NCBI RefSeq assembly: GCF_023349125.1
Contig: NZ_JAKIKT010000005.1
Coordinates: 1-64,000 of the forward strand
Direction: 5' to 3'
From: Shewanella corallii
Lineage (GTDB): Bacteria; Pseudomonadota; Gammaproteobacteria; Enterobacterales; Shewanellaceae
Length of the DNA stretch: 64,000 nt
Shown here piece by piece: positions 16,214 through 25,340 of this stretch. A program made the position numbers and the translations under genes. The first letter of the stretch is position 1. Each line of letters opens with the position of its first letter. The notes beneath the pieces are model-generated. The model was not told the origin of the DNA. It saw only the letters and a list, made by a program, of their open reading frames with translations, and did no database searches.

Positions 16214-18352
16214 ATGTTTGGCATTTTTCAAAGCTTGCCGACTCAGACAGACGCGGGGATGCGAAGCGCCGGGGTAACGCACAATTCCCTGTTGACTGTG
16301 GTCGTAATGTTAATCGGGTTGGCAGCAGGTGATGTCAACGCCCGGGAGCAGGAAGAACTGCAGCAGGGCACTTTGATCATGCATGCACCGGATGGGAGCG
16401 AGGTGATGAGCCTGCCCGTCAGTACCAAGGTACGGATGCAGGTCAGTGGCTTGATTAACCGTGTCTGGGTGGAACAGACATTCCGTAATGGCAGCGAGTT
16501 TTGGCTGGATGGTCGCTACCTGTTTCCTTTGCCTGAAAACGCTGCAGTTGATGGTATGGAGCTCAAGATAGGTGAGCGCAAAATCCAGGGGCAGGTAAAA
16601 ACGCGCGGGCAAGCCAAAGCGGACTATGAAAAGGCCCGGGCCGAAGGTAAAAAAGCGAGTCTGGTTGAGCAGCACAGACCCAATAAATTTTTTTCCACCC
16701 GGGTCGCCAATCTGGCGCCGGGGGAAGCGGTTCAGGTATCGATTCATTATCAGCAAACCCTGAGTTACGACAATGGCCGCTTTTCGCTCAGATTCCCCAT
16801 GCTGGTGGCACCCAGATATCAAAGCCCGTCCGGCGAGCCGGAAACTGACCTTATCTCTGCATATGGCGCCGGGCAGCAAGCTGAAACCGATAATAGCGGT
16901 AAACAGGGCGGAGCTTCTCCTGGCACCGTAGACATTCAGGCTGTGTTTCATGGTGCTGGCGCGCTCGGGCAGATACTCAGTCCTCATCATTGGGTGACTG
17001 TGTCCCCGGGATCAGAGGATTCGCTGGAAGTGACACTGCTCGATGCCTTGCCCAACAGAGACTTTGTGCTTGAGTGGCAAATGGCTGACCCGGGCAGGCC
17101 TCAGGCTGTCAGCTATATGCAGTCAGGTATGAGTCATGTTCCGTCAGACACTTCTGTGGCCGAGCTTGAGCAAAACACTGAGTACGGCGTTGTCATGTTG
17201 GTGCCCCCCGTGACGGGTAATCATGAGTTCAATCAGGGGCGGGAACTGGTGTTGGTGATAGATGTCTCCGGCTCCATGGGTGGTGAATCAATCAGGCAAG
17301 CCAGACAGGCACTGGAGCGGGCGTTAACAACCCTGTCTTCCGCTGACCGCTTCAATATCCTGGCTTTCAGTGACAGGGTCACCTCATTTTCTGCGGCCAG
17401 TATTCCAGCCACAAAAAACAACCTCCACCGGGCTTATCGTTTTGTTGACAGTCTGGAGGCGGACGGTGGTACCGAGATGGCTCCGGCATTACTGCAGGCG
17501 CTTAAGGTGACTGAGGATAAAACAGGATTGAGACAGGTGATCTTTATCACCGATGGCGCTGTCGGTAATGAACGTCAGTTGTTTGAGTTAATCCGCAACC
17601 ACCTTGGTGACAGCCGACTGTTTACTGTGGGGATTGGCTCTGCCCCCAATAGCTTTTTCATGGAGAAAGCCGCCCGCAGCGGTAAAGGCACCTTCACCTA
17701 TATTGGCTCAGAGCAGCAGGTGGCCGAGCGCATGACGGAACTGCTGGACAAGATAGCCAGCCCTGTCATGACCAATCTGCAGTTGAGGTATGCCGATGGC
17801 ACTGTGCCTGAGTACTGGCCTGCCAATCTGCCGGACCTCTACGCAGGAGAGCCCATTATGGTCAGTCTGCGGCAACAGGCGGGTCGCAGCGATGAGCTGA
17901 TTGTCAGCGGAGATACCGGCGCGCTGGATGCCAGAAAGCAGTTTTGGCAAACCTCAATTGATTTGGGCAGGCAGGTGAAATCCCGGGTAGCAGGACTGGA
18001 TCTGCTGTGGGCCAGGGAGCAGATGGCTGAATTGAGATTCAATGAAACCGGCACCAACCATCCCAGAGTCAAAGAGCAAATTACTGCGCTTGCTTTGAAA
18101 TACCACCTTATCAGCCCATACACCAGTCTGGTGGCGATAGATGTGACACCGGACAAACCTGTCGATGCTGAAAGCCGTTTGGCAGAAGCCAGATTGATGC
18201 GCCCGGCAGGATGGTCCGGCGGGGCTTCAGGTCAGGTGATGCCGAAAACGGCCACAGGTAGTCCGGGAGAGTTGTTGGCTGGCCTGATATTAATGCTGAC
18301 AGGGTTATCCGGCTACTACCTGGTCAGTCGCAAGCGGATGCTCAAAGCATGA
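16214..18352 (+). CDS. Sortase target protein with VIT and VWA domains
   Basis: 712 aa from the ATG at 16214, chosen for GGAG at a good distance; GTG 16169 and ATG 16202 are earlier in-frame options. A signal peptide (HNSLLTVVVMLIGLAAGDVNA) leads into a VIT domain (about 50-180, with WLDGRYLFPLPENAAVDGM) and a VWA domain with MIDAS motif VIDVSGSMGGES and TDGAVGN. The C-terminus is a sortase signal: MPKTATG near residue 676, a hydrophobic stretch (LLAGLILMLTGLSGYYLV) and a basic tail (SRKRMLKA). MPKTA replaces the classical LPxTG. Its stop overlaps the sortase start (ATGA). It matches the marine proteobacterial sortase target family, which resembles inter-alpha-trypsin inhibitor heavy chains. 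Ligand and final location are unknown. Confidence 0.9.
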   Translation: MFGIFQSLPTQTDAGMRSAGVTHNSLLTVVVMLIGLAAGDVNAREQEELQQGTLIMHAPDGSEVMSLPVSTKVRMQVSGLINRVWVEQTFRNGSEFWLDGRYLFPLPENAAVDGMELKIGERKIQGQVKTRGQAKADYEKARAEGKKASLVEQHRPNKFFSTRVANLAPGEAVQVSIHYQQTLSYDNGRFSLRFPMLVAPRYQSPSGEPETDLISAYGAGQQAETDNSGKQGGASPGTVDIQAVFHGAGALGQILSPHHWVTVSPGSEDSLEVTLLDALPNRDFVLEWQMADPGRPQAVSYMQSGMSHVPSDTSVAELEQNTEYGVVMLVPPVTGNHEFNQGRELVLVIDVSGSMGGESIRQARQALERALTTLSSADRFNILAFSDRVTSFSAASIPATKNNLHRAYRFVDSLEADGGTEMAPALLQALKVTEDKTGLRQVIFITDGAVGNERQLFELIRNHLGDSRLFTVGIGSAPNSFFMEKAARSGKGTFTYIGSEQQVAERMTELLDKIASPVMTNLQLRYADGTVPEYWPANLPDLYAGEPIMVSLRQQAGRSDELIVSGDTGALDARKQFWQTSIDLGRQVKSRVAGLDLLWAREQMAELRFNETGTNHPRVKEQITALALKYHLISPYTSLVAIDVTPDKPVDAESRLAEARLMRPAGWSGGASGQVMPKTATGSPGELLAGLILMLTGLSGYYLVSRKRMLKA

Positions 18353-18969
18353 AAAGCGTAAAGCTGCTGGCTATCGCCGTGATACTTGGCGGGTTGGCAC
18401 TGTTTATCAAAGGAGGATATATGCAGGCTAAAGCACATTTTGCACAGTTTCTGGTGGCCAATGCCTGGCAAAAAACATTGGAGCAGGGAGGAGAACACAA
18501 GCCCTGGAGCTGGGCCGATACCTGGCCGGTCGCCCGTCTGTTTCTCCATTCGGAACACAAGTCATCAGCTTCGTTGCAGCACAATGACAAAGGGGCAAAG
18601 TCACTCTATGTACTGGCCGGTGCCGTGGGACGCACCCTGGCTTTCGGACCGGGAATGCTGCTGTCCGGGGCCAAACCCGGTGAGGCGGGCAATACTGTTA
18701 TCGCAGGTCACAGGGATACGCATTTTGCTTCACTGCAATATCTTAAGCCGGGGCAGGTACTAAGCATGCAGATCCCATCAGGCGAGACGATTGAGTATCA
18801 GGTATTTGATGCCGGTGTTTACCATGAGTCTGACGCCTGGTTGATGGAGGATACCGATAGGTCGATATTAACCCTGATAACCTGTTACCCCTTCGATGCC
18901 CTGTTTGCCAATACGCCCTACAGGTATGTGGTCCGGGCCAGCCTGAGGCAAACGATAGAGAAAAGTTGA
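18349..18969 (+). CDS. Class GN sortase
   Basis: 206 aa inner-membrane transpeptidase with an N-terminal anchor (LLAIAVILGGLALFI). It carries the family signature KPWSWADTWPVARL (51-64), catalytic His121 in NTVIAGHRDTHF, Cys179 in TLITC, and Arg192 (YRYVV) as likely third catalytic residue. It would cleave the MPKTA signal of the upstream protein, whose gene overlaps its start by 4 bp. Class GN is the Gram-negative sortase that typically has a single substrate encoded next to it, as here. The acceptor nucleophile is not known for the class; Gram-positive sortases use lipid II or pilin lysines. Confidence 0.93.
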   Translation: MKSVKLLAIAVILGGLALFIKGGYMQAKAHFAQFLVANAWQKTLEQGGEHKPWSWADTWPVARLFLHSEHKSSASLQHNDKGAKSLYVLAGAVGRTLAFGPGMLLSGAKPGEAGNTVIAGHRDTHFASLQYLKPGQVLSMQIPSGETIEYQVFDAGVYHESDAWLMEDTDRSILTLITCYPFDALFANTPYRYVVRASLRQTIEKS

Positions 18970-19030
18970 GTTAAGGGCTGGGTTGCCCGGAGCTGGAGTC
19001 ACCTTTGGAAGGCTCCGGCTCCGGCGGAAC

Positions 19031-19642
19031 TCAGGAGATATCAGTCAGTATGGCGTTAGCCAGCTCAGCAATCAGCTGCCGCATCTTGGCGACCGAGTGG
19101 GAAAAGCCATCACTGTCCATTTGGGTTTCAATAAAGAAATCTCTGGCCGAACCCTGGTAGGTATAGTTTCCCGCCAGAATCACTTCAGCACTCTGGGCAA
19201 CATGGAAATAATCCAGCTGAATAATCAGCCCGGTATCCCCTTTGGTGAGCTCTGCACTATCGCCTTTGTCAGCAACAAAATGAAACTGGGCGGATTGATT
19301 AAGATCTTGCAGCAGCGCGGTTTCAGTGGCATCAGCCAGCGGCTCCGCCCACATATGAAAGGTGGCATAGTGCATTCTGTGATCATCTATCTGCATCACC
19401 AGATAGGGACTGTCGAGATATTCGGGCATTTGAACTGATACCATGACAGGTGTTTTGGCGTCAGCAACGGTTTTGTCACTCTGGTAATTTTTGGTTGCTG
19501 TGGGCTTGTTCAGCAGGTAATAGTGACTGCTGTCGGGTGAGGAGCCTGAACTGCACCCGGACAGGGCCAGTGTGCTTACCAGCGCAAGAGTGTATAAATG
19601 GCACCTGGCAGGGGCCAGCATTGTTTTGAGTCCGCTCATCAT
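19031..19642 (-). CDS. pqiC: PqiC outer-membrane lipoprotein
   Basis: 203 aa. The lipobox LSGC gives Cys30 and is followed by SSG, compatible with outer-membrane sorting. The body is an ABC-transport auxiliary fold (YYLLNKP, VSVQMPEYLDSPYLVMQ, WAEPLADATETALLQDL). PqiC docks the PqiB needle at the outer membrane in the PqiABC lipid-transport pathway. Its start overlaps the pqiB stop (ATGA). The pqi genes are known for paraquat induction in E. coli, but I saw no clear SoxS site here. Confidence 0.9.
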   Translation of the reverse strand: MMSGLKTMLAPARCHLYTLALVSTLALSGCSSGSSPDSSHYYLLNKPTATKNYQSDKTVADAKTPVMVSVQMPEYLDSPYLVMQIDDHRMHYATFHMWAEPLADATETALLQDLNQSAQFHFVADKGDSAELTKGDTGLIIQLDYFHVAQSAEVILAGNYTYQGSARDFFIETQMDSDGFSHSVAKMRQLIAELANAILTDIS

Positions 19643-21291
19643 TGGTCCCCCTCCTGGTATTTTTTCGGTTCAAGGTTTGGTGCGCCTGAATCAAATATCA
19701 AGCCATTTGGCTGGTGCTTAAGCTGCTCCAGCAAAGGTTTAAGCTCATACATGGCTTCGGAGATACTCTTCAGTGTGACTTCCAGCTCCTCGTAGCCTTC
19801 TGAGCCGTCAGAGAAGTCTTTGGTCAGCGTAGATACGCTTTCCAGGGTATGTCTAAGTTCAGCAATCAGCTGTTCTTGCTGGGCGCTGATAAGAAGCTGG
19901 TCCAGGCTATTACTGGTTTTTTGCAGATCTTTCAGCAGATCAGAGGCGTTAACCAAAGTGGTGTTGGCATTGCCTGCTATTTCATCCAGTGGCAGTTGAT
20001 TGACCTTATCGACAAACAGCCCCAGCTTGTCGGCAATCTGTGAAAACTCATCTTTCACCGTTGGAATGACCGCGTAACCTTCGTAGGTTTCCTGGGCCTC
20101 AAGTGGCGGCATATCGAAGTGCTGTAATTCGACAAACAGGCTGCCGGTCAGCAGGTTTCCGGTTTTTAAGCTGGCCCTGAGACCACTCTTAACCCACAGC
20201 ATATTCTGCTCATTCATCAGTTGCACACCGCGTTCATTATCAGGCAAACCAACCCGACCCGGTTGCAGGCTGATCAGGACGGGAATACGTATCGCCTCGC
20301 TGTACATCATATCGGGATCCGCTGTGGCCAGATTGACGGAAGCCACTTCGCCGATAAGGACTCCCCGGTATTCCACTGGAGCGCCGACTTTCAGTCCTCT
20401 GATGCTGTCGCTGACAAACACCACATACTTGAGAGAGTGCTTGTATCTGGCGTTACTGGCGCTTTGGTAATCATCGAAAATATCGAAGTAGTCGCGGGTA
20501 ACGACAGGCTCGCCCAAAGGCATGCCATCGGGAATATCAAAGGTAACACCATTGGTGAGCATGGTTTCAATATTGCCGGTTTTGACTGTAATCCCCTCAG
20601 CATTGAGGTCGACCGATAGGCCGCTGACATCCCAGAAACGGGTATTGGTGGTGATCAGCTTGTGGTAGGGCGCTTTGATAAAGGCGTTGTAATAGACCAC
20701 CCGTTCTTCAAGGTTAAAGTAGACGTCCTCTATCTGACCTACTGTCAGCCCTTTGTAGATGATGGGATCGCCACGGGAGTATGCAAACTCTTCATTACTG
20801 TTGAGTGTGATATGCAGTCCCGGTGTACCCACCGGAGTGACAGGTGCTGACTCCAATGCGGTAAAACTGTCTTTTGATTCGTCCGAGGAGCCGGGGGCGA
20901 TTTCGATATAAACCCCAGAGATTAGCGTATCCAGACCGGATACCCCTGACAGGGAGATTTTTGGGGTTACAATCCAGAACTGGGTATCCTCAACCAACAT
21001 ATAGTCAGTGTCTTTGGTCAACCTGGCGGTCACTGTGACGCCATCGCCAGCTTCGTTGAGGGCAATACTTTCAACTTCCCCCACATTCACATGACGGGAT
21101 TTGATTTTGGTTTTACCTGCCTCCATTCCCTCTGCGGATTCAAACATGATGGTAATAACAGGTCCCTGATTACTCATGTGAAAATACACCATCCAGGCAC
21201 CTATCAATAATGCGACGATAGGGACAATCCAGATGGCGGAGATGCCTTTGACCTGCTGAACATTGGCTTCAGCTTGTTGTTCTGTGTTCAT
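19639..21291 (-). CDS. pqiB: Intermembrane transport protein PqiB (three MCE domains)
   Basis: 550 aa from the ATG at 21291, preferred because AAGAG precedes it and the length fits E. coli PqiB (546); a TTG at 21327 would add 12 residues. One N-terminal helix (ISAIWIVPIVALLIGAWMVYF) anchors it in the inner membrane. Three MCE domains follow (starts near VITIMFESAEGMEAGK, LHITLNSNEEFAYSRGD, VVFVSDSIRGLKVGA). A long C-terminal helix (LLKDLQKTSNSLDQLLISAQQ) forms the periplasm-spanning needle. Proposed to carry lipids between the membranes. It overlaps pqiA by 23 bp. Confidence 0.93.
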   Translation of the reverse strand: MNTEQQAEANVQQVKGISAIWIVPIVALLIGAWMVYFHMSNQGPVITIMFESAEGMEAGKTKIKSRHVNVGEVESIALNEAGDGVTVTARLTKDTDYMLVEDTQFWIVTPKISLSGVSGLDTLISGVYIEIAPGSSDESKDSFTALESAPVTPVGTPGLHITLNSNEEFAYSRGDPIIYKGLTVGQIEDVYFNLEERVVYYNAFIKAPYHKLITTNTRFWDVSGLSVDLNAEGITVKTGNIETMLTNGVTFDIPDGMPLGEPVVTRDYFDIFDDYQSASNARYKHSLKYVVFVSDSIRGLKVGAPVEYRGVLIGEVASVNLATADPDMMYSEAIRIPVLISLQPGRVGLPDNERGVQLMNEQNMLWVKSGLRASLKTGNLLTGSLFVELQHFDMPPLEAQETYEGYAVIPTVKDEFSQIADKLGLFVDKVNQLPLDEIAGNANTTLVNASDLLKDLQKTSNSLDQLLISAQQEQLIAELRHTLESVSTLTKDFSDGSEGYEELEVTLKSISEAMYELKPLLEQLKHQPNGLIFDSGAPNLEPKKYQEGDQ

Positions 21292-22465
21292 ACGCACTCT
21301 TGTCGTTATAGATAAGTCTGGGTTCAAAGCTCATAGCCGCAAGCATGGTGACCACCACCACACCGGTAAAAGCAAAGGTAGCGGCCCCCGGCACTATGCT
21401 CATGGTGTTGCCCAGTTGCACCAGGCTGGCCAGTACTATCACCACAAAGATATCTATCATCGACCAGCGACCAATAAACTCTGCGATGCGGTACAGGACA
21501 ATTCGTTGCTGCTCAAGGCTCATGGAATTTGTCTGAACACTGTAGTTGAGCCAGATAAGCACCAGTATTTTGGCGATGGGCACCAGAATACTGGCGATAA
21601 AAATCACCATGGCGATGGGATAGGAACCATGGTGCCAAAGCAGCAGGACCCCACCAATGATAGTGCTGGGATCATCCTGTCCCAGCAGGCGGGTATTCAT
21701 AATGGGCAGAGTGTTGGCTGGGATAAACAGCATGATAGAGGTGATGATCAGTGCCCATGTTCGTTGAATCGACAGGCTTGGATTGATGGCCTGATGTGGG
21801 CTTTCAACTGTTGCGCCTGTATCGGCGACGCCTTTAGCCCTGGTCGCAGCCAGCGCCAGGCTAAGCTGCCTTTTGTCGATATGCAGTAAGGTTGCTGTCA
21901 TCGCAATGGAGAACAGAATAAACGCAAAGAAGGAGGGACCAAGAATGATATCCGCCAGTGACACGATTTTGATCAGACTGACCAGGGTTCCTACCAGAAA
22001 GATTTCTGCCATATTCCAGGGAATAAGCAGCAGGATCATATTCATCAGCCTGTCCCCTTGCCAGGGGTAGCGGCCATTACGAATAAATACCAGCAGGTAG
22101 ATTAGGGCACACAGCACAAAAGCCGGGATAATAAATACTGTCACCAACTTAATTATGGCCAGTGCTATATAGCCGGAGTCCATCAGGATATCCAGGCTGT
22201 CCAACATCTTGACTTTATTTTCCAGACCACTGGATTTGAAGGAAATAAAGTCGAATGCTAAAGAGATAAACAGAAATATCAGTGAGGTGATGGCCAGAGC
22301 CTGAATTCGCGCCAGCGAGTTGGCACGGTTAGCTGAAAGCAGATAGCCACAACGGGGACACAGGGCTTTTTGATTTATCCCAAGTGGGGGAATTTCAACT
22401 TTTAGATCGCACTCATGACAGATCTCTGTATCCATCAGGTTGTGGTCTGGGGTCGCCTCATCCAT
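21269..22465 (-). CDS. pqiA: Paraquat-inducible protein A, inner-membrane partner of PqiB
   Basis: About 398 aa from the ATG at 22465; starts at 22498 or 22435 are also in frame and the upstream signals are weak. Two PqiA domains with four helices each. A zinc-finger-like CHECDLKV...CPRCGYLLSA sits before the first domain. The second domain (WALIITSIMLFIPANTLPIMNTR, GSYPIAMVIFIASILVPIAKI) lacks an obvious second Cys cluster. Works with PqiB and PqiC; first gene of the operon. Confidence 0.9.
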   Translation of the reverse strand: MDEATPDHNLMDTEICHECDLKVEIPPLGINQKALCPRCGYLLSANRANSLARIQALAITSLIFLFISLAFDFISFKSSGLENKVKMLDSLDILMDSGYIALAIIKLVTVFIIPAFVLCALIYLLVFIRNGRYPWQGDRLMNMILLLIPWNMAEIFLVGTLVSLIKIVSLADIILGPSFFAFILFSIAMTATLLHIDKRQLSLALAATRAKGVADTGATVESPHQAINPSLSIQRTWALIITSIMLFIPANTLPIMNTRLLGQDDPSTIIGGVLLLWHHGSYPIAMVIFIASILVPIAKILVLIWLNYSVQTNSMSLEQQRIVLYRIAEFIGRWSMIDIFVVIVLASLVQLGNTMSIVPGAATFAFTGVVVVTMLAAMSFEPRLIYNDKSAYEHRTTS

Positions 22466-22661
22466 CGCAATAAATACTCCGGCGTCGTGCCGCGCCATAG
22501 CTGACGACTGGCGTTCTCAGGGGAGCGACCAAGCGCAAAGAGATAGAGACTTTTTCAGCGTTTGTTGTTGGCATAAGTTGCTGTGAATTCTCGTTAAAGC
22601 AGGTATGTGTCTGGTTAAGTCGATAATAGATGAGAGTGACAGCATTGCAACAATTGGTCAA

Positions 22662-22686
22662 CATGCCGGGGCAAGCCCCCGGCATG
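22662..22686. terminator. GC-rich hairpin downstream of the diguanylate cyclase gene
   Basis: A 10-bp stem (CATGCCGGGG with CCCCGGCATG) and CAAGC loop lies 38 bp past the cyclase stop and upstream of pqiA. The T tract is poor on both strands, so it may be an mRNA end rather than a strong terminator. Confidence 0.45.
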
Positions 22687-22723
22687 CGAGTAATTAATTA
22701 CCAGAGGGCAATTGGGAGCAGGT

Positions 22724-23749
22724 TTAATTGGTGATGGGCATGACTCTGTTGCGGCCGAGGCGTTTGGCTTCATACAGCAGGCTATCAGCTTTCTCTATCA
22801 GCTGGTGGGCGTTGCCGCCTTGTTGCCACTGGGCAACACCGAATGACGCTGTGATACTGTCGACAGTACCGCCTTTACGTCTGTCTTTGATCGCCAGTTT
22901 TTCTATTCCGCGACGTAACGATTCTGCCAGGTGACGGGCCCGCTTAAGTTCGCTGCCCGGAATAATAATGGCGAACTCCTCACCGCCGAACCGGTAAGCT
23001 TTGGCACCATCCCGGCAAAAATCCCCCAGCCTTTGAGCCACAGTTTTGAGCACCTGATCACCAAGCTGGTGGCCAAAGTTGTCATTAAAGGCTTTGAAAT
23101 GGTCAATATCCAACAGGATCAGGCATGTTCCTTCCGCTGCCTGATTAAGGAGCCCGGCCAGATCGGCATCAAACGCCCTGCGATTCAATGCGCCGGTCAG
23201 GGCATCGTGAAGCGAGTCTTTTTCCGTTTGCTCGAGTCTTTCTCTGAGATGGTGTATCTCATTCTCCGCCTTCTGCAGCTGGCCGATAAAGTAGGCAGTG
23301 GAAGCGCGTATCTTGTCTGACTCATTGACGAAATTTCGCACCAAATCCATTACCTGCTCCAGCGACAAGGCTTCCTCTTCCAGCTTGCCCAGCTTGGCAA
23401 AATTGGTTTTCACCTGCTTTTGAAAGATATCAGCATCCCGGTTGGTATCTTTCACCGACTGAGAAAGTTCAATCACCATAGCTTCCAGGTTTTGTTGTAA
23501 CTGACGGACATCAAGCTCGACCGGATCGGAAACATACTCTCGATAGAGCAACTCAGTACGGCTGGGAGGGCAGGTTTGAAACTCTTCTAGCACTCTGTCC
23601 ATTGCCTTGTTGAGCTCCGGAGACCTTTCGCCGACATAGGTGTACCACAGAGCATAGTTGGTGGGGGTGGTAGGAATTTGATGCTTTAGCATCAGTGGCA
23701 CAGCTTTTTTAAGGTTCGCGGCAGCGACTTTCATAAGCTCATCGGACAT
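22724..23749 (-). CDS. Diguanylate cyclase (GGDEF domain)
   Basis: 341 aa cytoplasmic protein making cyclic di-GMP. The N-terminal ~170 residues are helical (KHQIPTTPTNYALWYTYVGE is a recognisable opening in this group). A coiled coil (IHHLRERLEQTEKDS) leads into the GGDEF domain with DALTGALNRRAF, LLDIDHFKAFNDNFGHQLGD and RFGGEEFAI. The active-site loop is intact, so the enzyme should be active. The inhibitory RxxD site expected five residues before GGEEF reads RDGA, so product inhibition is probably lost. The input signal of the helical domain is unknown. Confidence 0.9.
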   Translation of the reverse strand: MSDELMKVAAANLKKAVPLMLKHQIPTTPTNYALWYTYVGERSPELNKAMDRVLEEFQTCPPSRTELLYREYVSDPVELDVRQLQQNLEAMVIELSQSVKDTNRDADIFQKQVKTNFAKLGKLEEEALSLEQVMDLVRNFVNESDKIRASTAYFIGQLQKAENEIHHLRERLEQTEKDSLHDALTGALNRRAFDADLAGLLNQAAEGTCLILLDIDHFKAFNDNFGHQLGDQVLKTVAQRLGDFCRDGAKAYRFGGEEFAIIIPGSELKRARHLAESLRRGIEKLAIKDRRKGGTVDSITASFGVAQWQQGGNAHQLIEKADSLLYEAKRLGRNRVMPITN

Positions 23750-23857
23750 AGCGGACTCAGGCGAGGTAGGTTATTGATGTTATGAAACTAAGAATAATGT
23801 GGCTTGGGTGGGTCTGCCAATGCAGTGGATGAAATTTATTCTGTTTCAGGCAATAAA

Positions 23858-23879
23858 AAACGCAGCCTGAGCTGCGTTT
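23858..23879 (-). terminator. Terminator of the maoP-ligase operon
   Basis: Stem AAACGCAGC (23858-23866) with GCTGCGTTT (23871-23879) and CTGA loop; the A run at 23855-23860 becomes a T tract on the minus strand. It lies just past the RimK-like gene stop. Confidence 0.75.
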
Positions 23880-23896
23880 ATTCATTAAGTCAGAGC

Positions 23897-24895
23897 TTAC
23901 TCTGCACTTTTGATCTCTTTGATCACCTTGGTGCGCTCTATCTTCTCTTTTGCTGGTTGAGTAACTTTGGGGCTGCAGGCAGCGTCCTTGTTAAACATAC
24001 CCAGACGGATACGGATAAAGTGCAGAATCTGCTGAGCAATATCCACATCCAGACAGGACTCAAGGCCTTCAAAACCTGGTGAAGAGTTGGCTTCACAGAT
24101 TTTGTAGTGGCCGTTGTCAAACAGCAGATCGATACCGGCTACATCCAGATCCAACACGTTGGAAGTCTGAGTTGCCAGCCACTCGATTTCAGGCGTCACA
24201 TCAAACGGACGGGCAGAGCCGCCGGCGCTGACGTTGGCCTTGAAGCTGTCTTCCTGGCCACGGCGCTCATAGCAACCTACCACTCGTCCACCTATGGTGA
24301 ACACGCGCAGGTCACGTCCGTGACTGTTGGAGATAAACTCCTGCAGAATGATGTTGGCATTTTTGTTGGTTGCCTCAATCAACTGCATCAGGTCATCAAA
24401 TTCCCGTGCCTTGTGGGACAGGAATACACCACTGCCCTGAGAACCAGACAGTGTCTTAATGACCACAGGGAAGCCCAGGTGACGCTCAACAAGAGCGATA
24501 TCCACGGGGAATTTCACCAACATGGTTTTAGGCGTAGGCAGGTTCTTTTCAGCCAACAGCTGTTGAGAAAACAGTTTGTCTTTAACTGTCTCAATCGCCT
24601 TGGATGAGTTCAAACAATAAACCCCAAGCCTTTCCAGGTGGCGGATAATTGCCAATGCGAAGTAGGTGGTACCTGAACCCATCCGTGGAATAATGAAATC
24701 GGGCAACTCAACTGGTTGCCCGTTCAACAAGATACTCTTACTGTCCTCTCTGGTTACCGTCAGATCAAAGTCTTCTGGCGCGTACACTTCCAACTCAATG
24801 TTGTCCGCTTTTGCTGCTTCCAGGAGGCGTTCGATTTCATACAATTCAGGTTTCAGCAGGGTGGCGGTTTCTTTATATAAAATCCAGCCGCGCAT
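23897..24895 (-). CDS. RimK-family ATP-grasp ligase
   Basis: 332 aa from the ATG at 24895 with GAGG about 10 bases upstream; a TTG at 24904 is an alternative. ATP-grasp motifs: FPVVIKTLSGSQGSGVFL (ATP-binding loop), ILQEFISNSHGRDLRVFTIGG, SAGGSARPF, DVAGIDLLFDN and ICEANSSPGFEGLE. This is the family of the alpha-L-glutamate ligase RimK, but the N-terminal domain and a Lys/Glu-rich tail (AKEKIERTKVIKEIK) make it longer than E. coli RimK (300). It probably adds amino acids, perhaps glutamate, to a protein or small-molecule carboxylate. The acceptor is unknown. The short gap to maoP (about 22 bp) suggests one transcript. Confidence 0.85.
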   Translation of the reverse strand: MRGWILYKETATLLKPELYEIERLLEAAKADNIELEVYAPEDFDLTVTREDSKSILLNGQPVELPDFIIPRMGSGTTYFALAIIRHLERLGVYCLNSSKAIETVKDKLFSQQLLAEKNLPTPKTMLVKFPVDIALVERHLGFPVVIKTLSGSQGSGVFLSHKAREFDDLMQLIEATNKNANIILQEFISNSHGRDLRVFTIGGRVVGCYERRGQEDSFKANVSAGGSARPFDVTPEIEWLATQTSNVLDLDVAGIDLLFDNGHYKICEANSSPGFEGLESCLDVDIAQQILHFIRIRLGMFNKDAACSPKVTQPAKEKIERTKVIKEIKSAE

Positions 24896-24917
24896 TAGAT
24901 GCAAACCTCAATTTTCA

Positions 24918-25340
24918 TTAGTCTTCCTCAAGCCCTCGATAATGAGAGTCGTCCGGGTCGTACAATATGTTACTTGAATTCAGCCCCTGACTCCGTGGAC
25001 TGTCACTTACGGAGTAGAAGGGCTTGCGATTACACAGTCTACAATATTTCAGCCAAATAAGCTCGAATAAAGTCTCTGCAACGCGTTTACCACTCAAAAC
25101 TTCAACAAATTGAGTCTCTTCTACGGTCACTGGCAGGCGCTTGCCTTCAGCCAGCTCCCTCATGGCCCAACCATGATTTTCCAGTATTCCGGCCTCTTTG
25201 GTGGTGAAGTCACCACAACGGCTGAAGCCTCTGGGGAAATGCACATCATCGTAAAATTTACGTTGACAGATAAATCCGGCGTGGGCACTCAATGTTTGGT
25301 CCATGCTGGCAAGGTCAGGGGGTAAAACTGTTCTGGCCAT
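24918..25340 (-). CDS. maoP: Macrodomain Ori organization protein MaoP (DUF413)
   Basis: 140 aa from the ATG at 25340, chosen for AAAGGA 8 bases upstream; the longer ORF start at 25388 lacks this. The conserved core is RKFYDDVHFPRGFSRCGDFT, ILENHGWAMRELAEGKRLPVT and EETQFVEVLSGKR. In E. coli, MaoP (YifE) acts with the maoS site to organise the origin macrodomain and is divergent from hdfR, exactly as here. The copy has an extra C-terminal ~30 residues with a CRLCNRKPF motif, shared with the E. coli region only loosely. I did not identify a maoS-like site. Confidence 0.85.
   Translation of the reverse strand: MARTVLPPDLASMDQTLSAHAGFICQRKFYDDVHFPRGFSRCGDFTTKEAGILENHGWAMRELAEGKRLPVTVEETQFVEVLSGKRVAETLFELIWLKYCRLCNRKPFYSVSDSPRSQGLNSSNILYDPDDSHYRGLEED

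Noticed and set aside
18987..19018. CCGGAGC/GCTCCGG inverted repeat between the sortase gene and pqiC
   Set aside because: The 18-nt loop and absence of a T tract make it a poor terminator; I do not call it.
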